In this document: one piece after another, positions 46,039 through 54,541 of the stretch | Position numbering within the stretch: the first letter of the stretch is position 1 | Layout: each line of letters opens with the position of its first letter | Assembly: GCF_001493375.1 (NCBI RefSeq) | Contig: NZ_LN929758.1 | Coordinates: 1-64,000, forward strand | Length of the DNA stretch: 64,000 bases | From: Streptomyces specialis | GTDB taxonomy: Bacteria > Actinomycetota > Actinomycetes > Streptomycetales > Streptomycetaceae | Reading direction: 5' to 3' | Translations under genes and position numbers: made by a program | The notes under the pieces: model-generated | What the model was told of the DNA's origin: nothing | The model's database searches: none | The model's input: the letters and a program-made list of their open reading frames with translations, nothing else

Positions 46039-47061
46039 AACGGCTGGTGGTCCTGCGGGCCCTCGGCCTGGGCGACCTGCTGACGGGCGTGCCCGCGCTG
46101 CGCGGCCTGCGCCGGGCGTTTCCCGGGCACCGGCTGCTGCTGGCCGCGCCCGGCTCCCTCGCCGACGCCGTGGCCGCGACCGGCGCGGTGGACGAGCTGA
46201 TCCCGTCCGCCGCGCCCGGGCGGGCCGTGCCGTCCGCCGTGCCGTGGTCGGGCCCGGCGCCGGAGCTGGCGGTCGACCTGCACGGCAGCGGCCCGGAGAG
46301 CCTGCGCCCGCTGTCGGCGCTCCGCCCGGGACGGCTGTGGGGCTTCGCCCACGCCTCCGGACCGGAGTGGCGCGCCGACGAGCACGAACGAGACCGCTGG
46401 TGCCGGTTCCTGGCCTGGTACGGCGTCCCGGCGGACCCGGCGGACGTGCGGATCACCGCGCCGCCCTGGCCCTCCCCTGCGCCCGGCGCGGTCGTGCTGC
46501 ACCCGGGCGCGGCCGCGGGCGCCCGCCGCGGGCCGGCGGAACGGTTCGCCGCCGTGGGCCGCGCCCTGGCCCGCGCCGGGCACCGGGTCGTCGTGACCGG
46601 CGGCCCGGACGAGGGCCGCCTCGCGGCCTCGGTCGCGGAGGCCGCCGGCGTCTCCCCCGGCGACCCTGCCGAGGTGTTCGCCGGGCCGGCCGCGCTGCCG
46701 TTCCCCGCGCTGGCCGCGCTGATCGCCGCCGCGCGGGCGGTGGTGGTCGGCGACACGGGCGTCGCCCACCTCGCCACGGCGCTGGGCACCCCCTCGGTCT
46801 GTCTCTCATACACACCTCACGCTGCCGACGAAGCGGACAGTGCAGGCATCCGGCGGCCCCGCCGCCTTCAAACAAAGACAGACCGGCACACCACGACACC
46901 TCATCTAGCACACCACCTCACACCGGGCGCTGTGGCACCCCGGCATCCCGCACCACGCCGACCCGCACGCCACGGCCCCGGACGAACGGCTGCTGGCCAT
47001 CACCCCGGACGAGGTCCGCGAAGCGCTCGGAACACTCGGCCTGTTCTCCCCGGCGAAATGA
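46035..47061 (+). CDS. Glycosyltransferase family 9 (heptosyltransferase-like) 2, split by adapter
   Basis: This second GT9 has an N-terminal VKRLVVLRALGLGDLLTGVPALRGL. Its C-domain reads VVLHPGAAAGARRGPAERFA and VVVGDTGVAHLATALGTPSV before Nextera adapter sequence cuts in at about 46799. The 3' part resumes near 46923 in another frame (ALWHPGIPHHADPHATAPDE...) and ends at TGA 47059-47061. The true protein would be about 310 residues, with roughly 12-15 residues lost at the join. GTG start overlaps the hldE stop by four bases. It is the last gene of the heptose operon. Confidence 0.85.
46799..46922. other. Nextera adapter read-through and false join (B)
   Basis: 46799-46817 matches the mosaic end read-through, followed by CACGCTGCCGACGA (i5 side) and an error-rich index AGCGGACA (46832-46839). 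That index is two differences from the AGAGGATA seen at join C. A degraded copy of the P5 complement runs to about 46875, then non-genomic noise. It splits the GT9 gene. Confidence 0.92.
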
Positions 47062-47290
47062 ACGACGCTTTTTCCGGGAATGGGCGATTGTCACGCCGAG
47101 AAAGCCCAGAAAAGCGCCGCTGACCTGCGCGGAAAACAGACAGTGAGCGTGACAGCGGAAATCCTGCGCGGAATTCCCCGCCGCCCCGGCCTTATTGACG
47201 CCGCTCGCCGCTCGCCATAAATTGAGCCGTCGATCCGGTATTCCGCTCATCGCGCTCGCATCCCGTACGCGTCCCCACCGGGAGACCCCC
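47062..47290. other. Intergenic region with promoter before the DUF3068 gene
   Basis: These 229 bases are AT-richer than their surroundings. No gene is seen. The useful signal is the housekeeping-type promoter at 47195-47223; the upstream part contains imperfect A/T runs only. Confidence 0.6.
47195..47223 (+). promoter_or_regulatory. Housekeeping-type promoter (TTGACG-N17-TAAATT)
   Basis: TTGACG (47195-47200), a 17-base spacer and TAAATT (47218-47223) form a near-consensus HrdB/sigma-70-type promoter about 68 bases before ATG 47291. It contrasts with the GGGTAC promoters of the 15-36 kb region. Confidence 0.7.
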
Positions 47291-48304
47291 ATGCGAAGAT
47301 CGACCTGGATTCTGTCCGGAATCGCCGCCGCGCTCCTCGTTCTCGCGGCGGTGACCCGTTTCGCCCTTCTTCCGGCCATGCACAAGGTCCCGGACGACGT
47401 GGACGAGAATCCGCAATACGAGGGCACCGCCACCGTCCTGAACCAGCAGGCGCTCGCCTCCGGCGACCTGGCCGACGCGTTTCTGGTGGACGTCCCCGTC
47501 CTCATGGACCGCCACATCGAGGTCGTCGACACCAGTGGCGACACGGCGGTCTTCTCCGACAGCCGGGTCCTGCTCGGCCCCGATGACATCGAACTGACCC
47601 GCTCCGAGGAACGCTGGGCCGTGGACCGCGTCACCCTGGAGGACCGCCCGGCCCCCGAGGGCAGCGGGGCCGCCCCGCACGAGGGCCTGGTCATCGGCTT
47701 CCCGCTGGAGCCGGAGCGGCGCGACTACCGGTGGTGGGACCACACGACCGGCACCGAGGTCGCCGCCGTCCACACCGGGACGGAGAAGCGCGAGGGCCGC
47801 ACCGTCTACGGCTACACGATCCACGCCGAGGGAGCGATGGCCGACCGCGGCGACCTCCCGCCGGCCCTGCCGCGCGAGGCCGTGGGCGCCATCCTCGCCT
47901 CCGTCCCGGGCGGCACCGTCGATCCGGCGACGCTCCCGGAGACGGTGCCGCTGGCGTACACGGCCACGACCGATCTGGTGCTGTGGATCGACTCCGGCAC
48001 CGGCACGATCATGGACGGCTCCCACGGCCAGACCATCACGGCCACCACCCAGGACGGCACGGCCCTGTTCCCCGTCGCCGACGTGCGGGTGACGGCGACT
48101 GAGGAGACCCGGCAGCACCAGGCCGACACGGCGAAGTCGATCGCCCTGGCGCTGACCCTGCTCGGCGTCGTGGCCCCGCTGTCGCTGATCGCCGTCGCCG
48201 TGGTGCTGCTGGCCCTGGCCGCGTGGGGCGTCCGCCGCCGCGCCCCCGCGCCTCCCGCCGCCCCGGACGAACCGACGCCGCTGCCGGAACGCGCGACGGC
48301 CTGA
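47291..48304 (+). CDS. DUF3068 (PorA-family-like) membrane-anchored protein
   Basis: This 337-residue protein has an N-terminal signal-anchor (RRSTWILSGIAAALLVLAAV), a large extracytoplasmic part and a C-terminal transmembrane segment (ALALTLLGVVAPLSLIAVAVVLLAL) with a basic tail. RRDYRWWDHTTGTEVA and TTDLVLWIDSGTGTIMDGSHG fit the DUF3068 family of actinobacterial surface proteins. Function unknown. It has its own housekeeping promoter and a GGAG ribosome site. Confidence 0.85.
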   Translation: MRRSTWILSGIAAALLVLAAVTRFALLPAMHKVPDDVDENPQYEGTATVLNQQALASGDLADAFLVDVPVLMDRHIEVVDTSGDTAVFSDSRVLLGPDDIELTRSEERWAVDRVTLEDRPAPEGSGAAPHEGLVIGFPLEPERRDYRWWDHTTGTEVAAVHTGTEKREGRTVYGYTIHAEGAMADRGDLPPALPREAVGAILASVPGGTVDPATLPETVPLAYTATTDLVLWIDSGTGTIMDGSHGQTITATTQDGTALFPVADVRVTATEETRQHQADTAKSIALALTLLGVVAPLSLIAVAVVLLALAAWGVRRRAPAPPAAPDEPTPLPERATA

Positions 48305-48357
48305 CCACCCGGACCGTCACCGCGTCCGCCGCACCCGGTGCGGTGGGCGCGGGTGCG

Positions 48358-48630
48358 TCAGGCGGCGGCTCGGCGGCAGGCTCCCTCGGCGTCGCCGTAC
48401 CGTACGCCGATGTCCCGCAGGAGGTCGATGCACTCCTGGGTGTGGGACGGGCCCTCGGCGCCGGTCCGGCACGCCGCCGACTCCTCCGGGCCCACGGTGT
48501 AGCCCTGTCCGATCAGGTGTTGCTCGCACTCGGCGACCGTGGCCTGGGCCGGGCTGGTCAGCGCCAGGGCTCCGGCGGCCACGCACGCGGTCGCGGCGGC
48601 GGTCATCAGCACGTTCCTCAGCATCCGCAT
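48358..48630 (-). CDS. Small secreted four-cysteine protein, paralogue of 12997-13284
   Basis: This protein of about 90 residues has a signal peptide (MRMLRNVLMTAAATACVAAG, likely cut after SPAQA). The mature part has four Cys in the pattern C-x2-HL-x2-QGYTVGP...AC...G...C...LL...GV...GDAEGAC. The protein at 12997 shares the GY-x-VGP, AC, C and GD-x3-AC positions, so both belong to one small secreted family. ATG 48630 follows AGG. Convergent with the DUF3068 gene. Role unknown. Confidence 0.8.
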   Translation of the reverse strand: MRMLRNVLMTAAATACVAAGALALTSPAQATVAECEQHLIGQGYTVGPEESAACRTGAEGPSHTQECIDLLRDIGVRYGDAEGACRRAAA

Positions 48631-48702
48631 ACGAGGAGCCTGCCCGCGCCGCCCCGGGAACACCGGGATTCCGACGACCCCCGCGCACCGGACACAGGTC
48701 TC

Positions 48703-50130
48703 TCACACCGGCCCGCCCGGGGTGGGGCGCGTGGGGCGGCGGGTGCGCAAGGCGATCGTCAGCGCGGCGGCGATCAGGAGCACCGCGACGGCGAAGGTGA
48801 CGCGCGTGCCGGTGGCGACCGCCTCGGGGGGTGCCGTGGTGACGTCGGTCGTCGCGGAGGCGAGGGCGAAGACCGCGCCCATGACGGACGCGCCGGTGAT
48901 GAGCCCGAGGTTGCGCGACAGGTTGAGCATGCCGGAGGTGACGCCCCGCCGGTCGGCGGGGACGTCCGCCATCACGGCGGTGTTGTTGGCCGTCTGGAAC
49001 ACCGCGTAGCCGGCCGTGGTGACGACGATGGGGACGACGTAGCCGGGGACGCCGAGCTCCGTCGGTGTCAGGGACAGGGCGAGCGCGCCGGCCGCCATCG
49101 CGGCGAGACCGGCGACGGTCATGCGGTGCGCGCCGAAGCGGTCCGCGACACGGCCCGCCGGCACGCCGGTGAGGGCGGTGACGACCGGGCCGGCCGACAG
49201 GGCGAGCCCGGTCATGGCCGCGTCGAGCCCCAGCGCGCGGGAGAGATGGAACGGTCCGACGACCAGCGTCGCCATCATCACCGTCATGACGAGCGCGCTC
49301 ATGGCGAGCCCGGCGCCGAGCCCCCGGTCGCGGAACACCGCCAGGCGGATCAACGGGGACGCCGCGCGGGCCTCGGTGCGGACGAAGAGGCCGGCTCCCA
49401 GGGCGGCGGCCAGCAGCAGAGCCGCGTTGAGCGGGCCGGGATCGCCGCGCCCCACCGTCATGGCGAGCGCGTACGCCGCCAGCGTCGCGGCGAGCAGCGC
49501 GGTGCCCGCGTGGTCGAACGCGGCCCGGCCGGTCCCGGGCGCCCGCCGGTCGGCGGGCAGGTGGCGGCGTGCGAGGAAGTGGGCGAGGACGCCCAGCGGC
49601 ACGTTGACGAGGAAGATCGCCCGCCAGCCGGGGCCGGAGATCAGCGCGCCGCCCAGCGACGGGCCGAGCGCGGTGCCGAGCGCGGACATCGTGCCGAGCA
49701 GCCCCATGGCGCTGCCGGTCCTCGCCTTGGGCACCGTCTCGCCGACGAACGCCATGGTGAGGGCCATCAGCACGGCCGCGCCGAAGCCCTGCGCGGCACG
49801 GGCCGCGATCAGCAGCCCGAGCGTGGGCGCGACGCCGCACAGTGCCGAGGCGGCCGTGAACAGCGCGATCCCGGCCAGGAGCAGCCGCCGGCGGCCGACG
49901 AGGTCGCCGAGCCGCCCCACGCCGACGATCACGGTGGTGATGGCGAGGAGGTACGCCAGGACGACCCACTGCACCTCCTGGAAGGAGGCGGTGAACGCCC
50001 CCGCCATGGTCGGCAGGGCGACGTTGGCGATGCTGATGCCGAGCGAGGACAGCAGCATGGACAGGGCGAGGGCGGCGAGCGCCCAGCGGACCGCCGGTGT
50101 CGGCTCGGCGTGTCCGGTCGCCGTCTCCTC
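48703..50130 (-). CDS. MFS transporter, DHA2/EmrB-QacA type, N-terminus lost to adapter
   Basis: This protein of about 475 visible residues has 13-14 hydrophobic segments. The motif-A region is LGRLGDLVGRRRLLLAGIALF and motif C is GTALGPSLGGALI, placing it in the 14-TMS drug:H+ antiporter family. The apparent start lies inside adapter sequence, so the native start codon and a few residues are missing; visible protein begins near EETATGHAEPTPAVRW. It would export a toxic or natural product. The upstream neighbour is unknown because of the false join. Confidence 0.88.
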   Translation of the reverse strand, partial: EETATGHAEPTPAVRWALAALALSMLLSSLGISIANVALPTMAGAFTASFQEVQWVVLAYLLAITTVIVGVGRLGDLVGRRRLLLAGIALFTAASALCGVAPTLGLLIAARAAQGFGAAVLMALTMAFVGETVPKARTGSAMGLLGTMSALGTALGPSLGGALISGPGWRAIFLVNVPLGVLAHFLARRHLPADRRAPGTGRAAFDHAGTALLAATLAAYALAMTVGRGDPGPLNAALLLAAALGAGLFVRTEARAASPLIRLAVFRDRGLGAGLAMSALVMTVMMATLVVGPFHLSRALGLDAAMTGLALSAGPVVTALTGVPAGRVADRFGAHRMTVAGLAAMAAGALALSLTPTELGVPGYVVPIVVTTAGYAVFQTANNTAVMADVPADRRGVTSGMLNLSRNLGLITGASVMGAVFALASATTDVTTAPPEAVATGTRVTFAVAVLLIAAALTIALRTRRPTRPTPGGPV

Positions 50131-50336
50131 CTGCCGCCTTATACACATCTGACGCTTCCCCCGAAGAGGATAGGGTAGGTGTTGTTAGTAGGTGGTCTGA
50201 TTGATAAAGAAACCAGGTGTCAGTATCTACTAACCCTCCGCACGACGCAACACTTCTCACCTACTCCCACGAGTGGGCACCTCAGGACATCGACTGTACC
50301 CCCTTCGTCGGCGGCGTCAGATGTGTTTAAGCGGCG
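50131..50336. other. Nextera adapter on both sides of a false join (C)
   Basis: The left side has a mosaic end at about 50132-50150 and then GACGCTTCCCCCGA with index AGAGGATA (50165-50172, exact). The right side has TCGTCGGCGGCGTC (50305-50318) and a mosaic-end copy ending near 50336. A degraded TATCCTCT lies before it, the reverse complement of the left index. The sequence between (about 50180-50300) is AT-rich, non-coding noise. The gap removes the MFS start. Confidence 0.93.
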
Positions 50337-50377
50337 GCGCCCCACCCGGTGACCGGCGCGGTCACCGGGTGGGGCGC
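50337..50377. terminator. Strong hairpin overlapping methyltransferase stop
   Basis: GCGCCCCACCCGGTGACC (50337-50354) pairs perfectly with GGTCACCGGGTGGGGCGC (50360-50377) across a five-base loop. It overlaps the minus-strand methyltransferase stop codon at 50362 and probably terminates that transcript. Confidence 0.75.
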
Positions 50378-51261
50378 ACGCCCGTGAAGACCGTGGTGGC
50401 GGAGAGGAGGAAGGCGTCGGGCCGCCGCAGGATGCCGCCGGGCGCCTCCGGATCGACCAGCACGTCGAGCGCGGCGCGGTCCTCCGCGTCCAGGAAGTCG
50501 CCCACGGTGTCCCGCAGCCGCGTGAGGTGGGCGCGCAGGTGGGCGCGGGCCGGCTCGTCCAGCGGCGCCGGGAGGTCGAGCAGCAGGGTGAACGCGCCGA
50601 CGCCGGTGAGCCCGGCGCGGCGCAGCATCGCGGGCCAGTCCTCGACGACGCGGACGCTGCCGGGGAGTTCGGCCCGCATGGTCGCGAACCAGTCCTCCTG
50701 GGCGGCGTCGAGCCGGGCCTGGAGCCCCGGCCTGCCGAGGCCCGGGTCGCGCGGCAGGAAACGTGTCGGCAGGCCGCCCGCCGCCCCGGCGCACAGCCCG
50801 CCCGGCCTCAGCGCGCGGGCGAGCCCGTCCAGCGCCCCCTGCTGATCGCCGAGGTGGTGCACGGCCTTGCTGCTCCAGACCAGGTCGGCCGTGCCGGGGC
50901 CGCCGTCGAGGTCGCCGGGCAGCTCCGCGTGCCGGACGGTCACCCGGCCGCCGAGGCCGAGCCGCCCGGCACGGACGAGGGCGCGGTCCAGCAGTGCGGG
51001 GGTGCCGTCCACGGCGACCGCCTCCGCGTCCGGGAACGTCTCGGCGAACACGCAGGTCATGACGCCCGGCCCGCTGCCGACGTCGAGGACGCGCCGCACG
51101 TCCGCCGCCGGGCCGAGCGCCGTGCGGAGGCGGTCCGCCGCCCGGCGCAGGAGTGGCAGGTGCAGTTCGCCGTTGGTTTCCAGGTGGGTGGCCAGGGCCT
51201 CCCAGTCGAGGTCGGTGGAGTGGTGTCCGTGCGCGTGACCGGATGCGGGGTGTGGGTTCAT
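50362..51261 (-). CDS. SAM-dependent methyltransferase
   Basis: This 299-residue class I methyltransferase has motif I VLDVGSGPGVMTCVFAE near residues 58-74, EAVAVDGTPALLDRA (acidic loop) and DLVWSSKAVHHLGD (motif IV-like). A His-rich N-terminus (ASGHAHGHHS) could bind metal. Substrate unknown. It is divergent from an XRE-cupin regulator at 51341, which may control it. The stop overlaps a hairpin. Confidence 0.88.
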   Translation of the reverse strand: MNPHPASGHAHGHHSTDLDWEALATHLETNGELHLPLLRRAADRLRTALGPAADVRRVLDVGSGPGVMTCVFAETFPDAEAVAVDGTPALLDRALVRAGRLGLGGRVTVRHAELPGDLDGGPGTADLVWSSKAVHHLGDQQGALDGLARALRPGGLCAGAAGGLPTRFLPRDPGLGRPGLQARLDAAQEDWFATMRAELPGSVRVVEDWPAMLRRAGLTGVGAFTLLLDLPAPLDEPARAHLRAHLTRLRDTVGDFLDAEDRAALDVLVDPEAPGGILRRPDAFLLSATTVFTGVRPTR

Positions 51262-51340
51262 GCGGGGGAGCGTGCGGCGCGTCGCGCGGATCCGGCAACT
51301 TTTGTTGCCGATTCCGGGACGCGCGGGGTGGAATGCCCGT

Positions 51341-51925
51341 ATGGACGAACCACCGCGCTACCGGGCGGTCCTGGAGGAGGTCGCGCCCCGGCTCCGGCGG
51401 CTGCGAGCGGAGCACGGCCTCACCCTGGCCGCGCTCTCCGAGGCCACCGGCATCTCCCGGAGCACCCTGTCCCGGCTGGAGTCGGGACAGCGCCGCCCCA
51501 GTCTGGAACTGCTGCTGCCGCTCGCCGACGCGTACGACGTTCCGCTGGACGATCTGGTCGGCGCGCCCGAGGTCGGGGATCCCCGGGTGCGGATGAAGCC
51601 CCGCACGCTGCCGAGCGGCGACACGTTCGTGCCCCTGACCCGGAGCCCGGGCCCCCTCCAGGCGTACAAGTTCATCATCACGGACCGGGGTTCCGAGCCG
51701 CAGTTCCGTACGCACGAGGGCTACGAGTGGCTGTACGTGCTGGACGGCCGGCTGCGGCTGCTCCTCGCCGACCACGATCTCGTCCTCGGGCCGGGCGAGG
51801 CCGCCGAGTGGGACACCCGGCTGCCGCACTGGTTCACCAGCGCGGACGGGCGGCCCGTGGAGGTCCTCAGCCTCTTCGGCAGGCAGGGCGAACGCATGCA
51901 CGTCCGGGCGAAGCCGCGCTCCTGA
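51341..51925 (+). CDS. XRE-cupin transcriptional regulator
   Basis: This 194-residue protein has an N-terminal HTH (LRAEHGLTLAALSEATGISRSTLSRLESGQRRPSLELLLPLADAY) and a C-terminal cupin (QFRTHEGYEWLYVLDGRLRLLLADHDLVLGPGEAAEWDTRLPH). ATG 51341 is chosen because the HTH starts shortly after. Such proteins usually repress neighbouring genes and respond to a small ligand. The divergent methyltransferase gene 79 bases away is the obvious target. Confidence 0.92.
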   Translation: MDEPPRYRAVLEEVAPRLRRLRAEHGLTLAALSEATGISRSTLSRLESGQRRPSLELLLPLADAYDVPLDDLVGAPEVGDPRVRMKPRTLPSGDTFVPLTRSPGPLQAYKFIITDRGSEPQFRTHEGYEWLYVLDGRLRLLLADHDLVLGPGEAAEWDTRLPHWFTSADGRPVEVLSLFGRQGERMHVRAKPRS

Positions 51926-51932
51926 CGGCGGT

Positions 51933-52459
51933 TCAGGCGGGCGGGAACGGGAGGCGTCCGGCGATGACGGCCTCCGTGCGGCCGTCGCCGAGGACGTCAC
52001 CGGGCTCCCCGGTGTGCTCCAAGCCGTGGCGCCGGCGTGGGAGTTGTGAGGCATGACCGCCAGGCGCGCGGCCCGTCGTTCCACCGCCTGGACGAGCCGG
52101 TCCGCCACGCCGTGGCCGCGTGGCGTGGCGGCGACCCACAGGGAGATCAGCTCGGCGTCGCCGCTCCGGGGGCCGGGAACGCCACTGGCGATCCCGGCCG
52201 GTTCGCCGTCGAGCAGGGCGAGCAGGGGGGACGAGCCGGGGATGGCGAGCCGGGCGCGTCGGCGTTCCTCCCGGTCGCCGTCGCCCTGCCACTCGGCGAG
52301 CGCGGAGCCGAAGGCGTCGGGCGCCCCGGCGAGCGCGGCCAGTCCCAACGCCCGCCACCGCGGCCGGTCGTCCGCCGTCAGGACGCGCGACCCGACCGCG
52401 CCCGGGATCCGTTCCGCCAGCGCCGCCGGCGTGGCGGCGGGTCCGGCCCGCCGGGTCAG
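51933..52459 (-). pseudogene. GNAT acetyltransferase, internal deletion/frameshift
   Basis: The gene reads as a GNAT in two frames. The first part (…RPRWRALGLAALAGAPDAFG, LLALLDGEPAGIASG, ELISLWVAATPRGHGVADRL, VMPHNSHA) carries the acetyl-CoA loop R-x2-G-x-x. The second part (HGLEHTGEPGDVLGDGRTEA…GRLPFPPA) lies in another frame. The usual Arg-Arg-Leu-Tyr-Glu-x segment that carries the catalytic Tyr is missing between them, near 52043. A deletion of about a dozen bases fits. No good start codon is seen; a CTG overlapping the upstream DUF418 stop is one option. Real decay or assembly error. Confidence 0.65.
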
Positions 52460-53691
52460 CGGAGGTGACGGGCGGGCGCGGTCGCCGCGTTGACCAGGTA
52501 CTCCAGCGGGCCGCGCCGGAAGAACCGCAGCCACACCGTCGCCACCAGCGCCGCCACGCCGACGAAGCCCAGCCACATGGACAGCGGCGCGCCCGTCAGG
52601 TCCAGGTCCAGCCACCAGACCGCCACCACGTGCCCGACGTACGCGGTCAGCGACATGGTGCCGACCGCGATCACCGGCCGGGCCAGGCGGCGGGCGGGCG
52701 CGAAGCGGTCCACCAGGATCAGCGCCCCGGCGATCACGGCGAGCGCCACGCCGGTGTTCGCGATCAGCGACGGCGTCGTCTGGCTGTGCGGGGCGGCGAC
52801 CAGCAGCCACCACCACGTGTCCCAGTCCGCGTCCACGTCCACGTCCGACCACCAGGCGTGCGGTGCCCCGGTCGCCTCCACCGCCTGCGGGAAGAGCCGG
52901 AGCGCCAGCCACGAACCGCCGTACCCCAGCACCGCCATCGCCGCGCCCAGCCGGGCCAGCCGCACGCGCACCGCCGGGGCGGCCAGGTCGAGGCGGCCCA
53001 GCGCCATGCCCGCCAGCACGTACGGCATCCACGTCAGCGCCGGGTAGCCGCCCGCGCACAGCAGGGCGACGACGCCCTCCCCGCTCCACGCGGCGAGCGG
53101 GTCGTGACCGTCGATGGTCGCCGCCCAGCCCCGGTAGGACCAGTCCTCGGTGTACATGGCCTCGGCGTAGATGACCTCGGACAGCGCGTGCAGCAGCGGC
53201 GGTCCCAGCAGCGCCCAGACCACGGCGGCCAGGGCGAGCGTCCGGGCCGGGAGCCGCCGGAAGGGCAGCGCGAGCAGGAAGTACACGCCGTAGTAGGCGA
53301 GGATCACCTCGACCACCGTGCCCGACGCGGTCAGCGCGGAGCCCAGCGCGAGCAGCACGACCGCGCGGATCGCGATCCGCGCCGCCGCCCGGCGGCCGTC
53401 CCGGCCGGTTCGCGGGACGCGGCGCCCGGCGATCAGCACCAGCGCGAGGCCGGCCAGCACCGCGAACAGTGCCGAGGAACGGCCGTGGAACAGCTCCATC
53501 ACCCAGCCGGTCACCCCGCCCTCGGTGGGCATCGGGCCGACGTGGGCGGCGTACATCCCGAACACCGCGAGTCCGCGTGCCAGGTCGAGCCCGATCAGCC
53601 GCCCCACCCCGGCGGCTGATCGGGCCGACGGCGTACCGGCGGGGGCGATGGGCCCGGCCGGTACGCGGACTCCCCCCAAGTCCTGTGTCAT
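52456..53691 (-). CDS. DUF418/acyltransferase-like membrane protein
   Basis: This 411-residue protein has 9-10 membrane segments. LIGLDLARGLAVFGMYAAH at the start and a C-terminal VGTMSLTAYVGHVVAVWW and FRRGPLEYL match the DUF418/DUF1624 family, related to heparan-alpha-glucosaminide N-acetyltransferases. ATG 53691 gives the membrane protein a short cytoplasmic N-tail. It is divergent from the two-component regulator gene. Function likely acyl transfer to a surface glycan, but unproven. Confidence 0.85.
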   Translation of the reverse strand: MTQDLGGVRVPAGPIAPAGTPSARSAAGVGRLIGLDLARGLAVFGMYAAHVGPMPTEGGVTGWVMELFHGRSSALFAVLAGLALVLIAGRRVPRTGRDGRRAAARIAIRAVVLLALGSALTASGTVVEVILAYYGVYFLLALPFRRLPARTLALAAVVWALLGPPLLHALSEVIYAEAMYTEDWSYRGWAATIDGHDPLAAWSGEGVVALLCAGGYPALTWMPYVLAGMALGRLDLAAPAVRVRLARLGAAMAVLGYGGSWLALRLFPQAVEATGAPHAWWSDVDVDADWDTWWWLLVAAPHSQTTPSLIANTGVALAVIAGALILVDRFAPARRLARPVIAVGTMSLTAYVGHVVAVWWLDLDLTGAPLSMWLGFVGVAALVATVWLRFFRRGPLEYLVNAATAPARHLR

Positions 53692-53842
53692 GCCCCCACA
53701 TTCGGGCACGCGGCGGGCGCGGGACATCCGGCAGACTGCCGCTGGCACCCCGCCGACCGGCCGGAGCCACCCCCGCCGACCGGCCGGGGCGGGCGGCCGG
53801 AGACGGCGGGCGGACGGGGACGACGCGAAGGGGCGAACGCGC

Positions 53843-54541
53843 GTGATACGCGTACTGGTGGTCGACGACGAGGCACTGATCCGCACCGGGTTCCGGCTCA
53901 TCCTGGACGCCGCCGGGGGCATCGAGGTGGTGGGCGCGGTCTCCGGCGGCGAGGCGCTGGACGCGGTACGGCGGCACCGCCCGGACGTGGTGCTGCTGGA
54001 CATCCGGATGCCGGACGTGGACGGGCTGACCGTGCTGGCCGCGATCCGCGCCCTGACGAGCCCGCCGGTCGTCGCGATGCTCACCACCTTCGACACCGAC
54101 GAGTACATCGCCGCCGCGCTGCGCGCGGGCGCGTCCGGGTTCCTGCTGAAGGACACCGACCCGGAGGAGATCGGGGCGCTGGTGCGGACCCTGGCCGAGG
54201 GGGGAACGGTGCTGTCCTCCAAGGTGATTCGCACCGTGGTCGACGGCTATCTCGACGCGGGCCGCGACGCCGTCGAGGCGGACGCCGCCCGCCGGGTCGC
54301 CCGGCTGACCGGCCGGGAGCGGCACGTGCTGACGCTGCTGGCCACCGGCCTGTCCAACGGGGAGATCGGCGCCCGCCTGCATCTGGGGGTGGGCACGGTG
54401 AAGGACCACGTCAGCGCCATCCTCGGCAAGCTGGACGCCGGCGGCCGGGTGCAGGCGGCGCTGCTGGCCGAACGCGCCGGGCTGCTGCGCGCGGACGGCG
54501 GCGTGCCCGGCGCGGTGCCCGGTGGCCGGGGCGGCGCCTGA
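53843..54541 (+). CDS. NarL/FixJ-family response regulator
   Basis: This 232-residue regulator has a receiver domain (VVDDEALIRTGFRLIL, phospho-acceptor Asp53 in LLDIRMPD, switch residue region TTFDTDEY, Lys in LLKDTDP) and a LuxR-type HTH (LTGRERHVLTLLATGLSNGEIGARLHLGVGTVKDHV). GTG 53843 follows AAGGGG. A Gly-rich C-terminal tail is extra. It overlaps the sensor kinase gene (TGATG), so the two form one system. Confidence 0.95.
   Translation: MIRVLVVDDEALIRTGFRLILDAAGGIEVVGAVSGGEALDAVRRHRPDVVLLDIRMPDVDGLTVLAAIRALTSPPVVAMLTTFDTDEYIAAALRAGASGFLLKDTDPEEIGALVRTLAEGGTVLSSKVIRTVVDGYLDAGRDAVEADAARRVARLTGRERHVLTLLATGLSNGEIGARLHLGVGTVKDHVSAILGKLDAGGRVQAALLAERAGLLRADGGVPGAVPGGRGGA

Noticed and set aside
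50327..54409. A minus-strand open frame of about 1360 codons
   Set aside because: It is antisense or out of frame over several well-supported genes. The only real content is the GNAT part near 52.0-52.4 kb.
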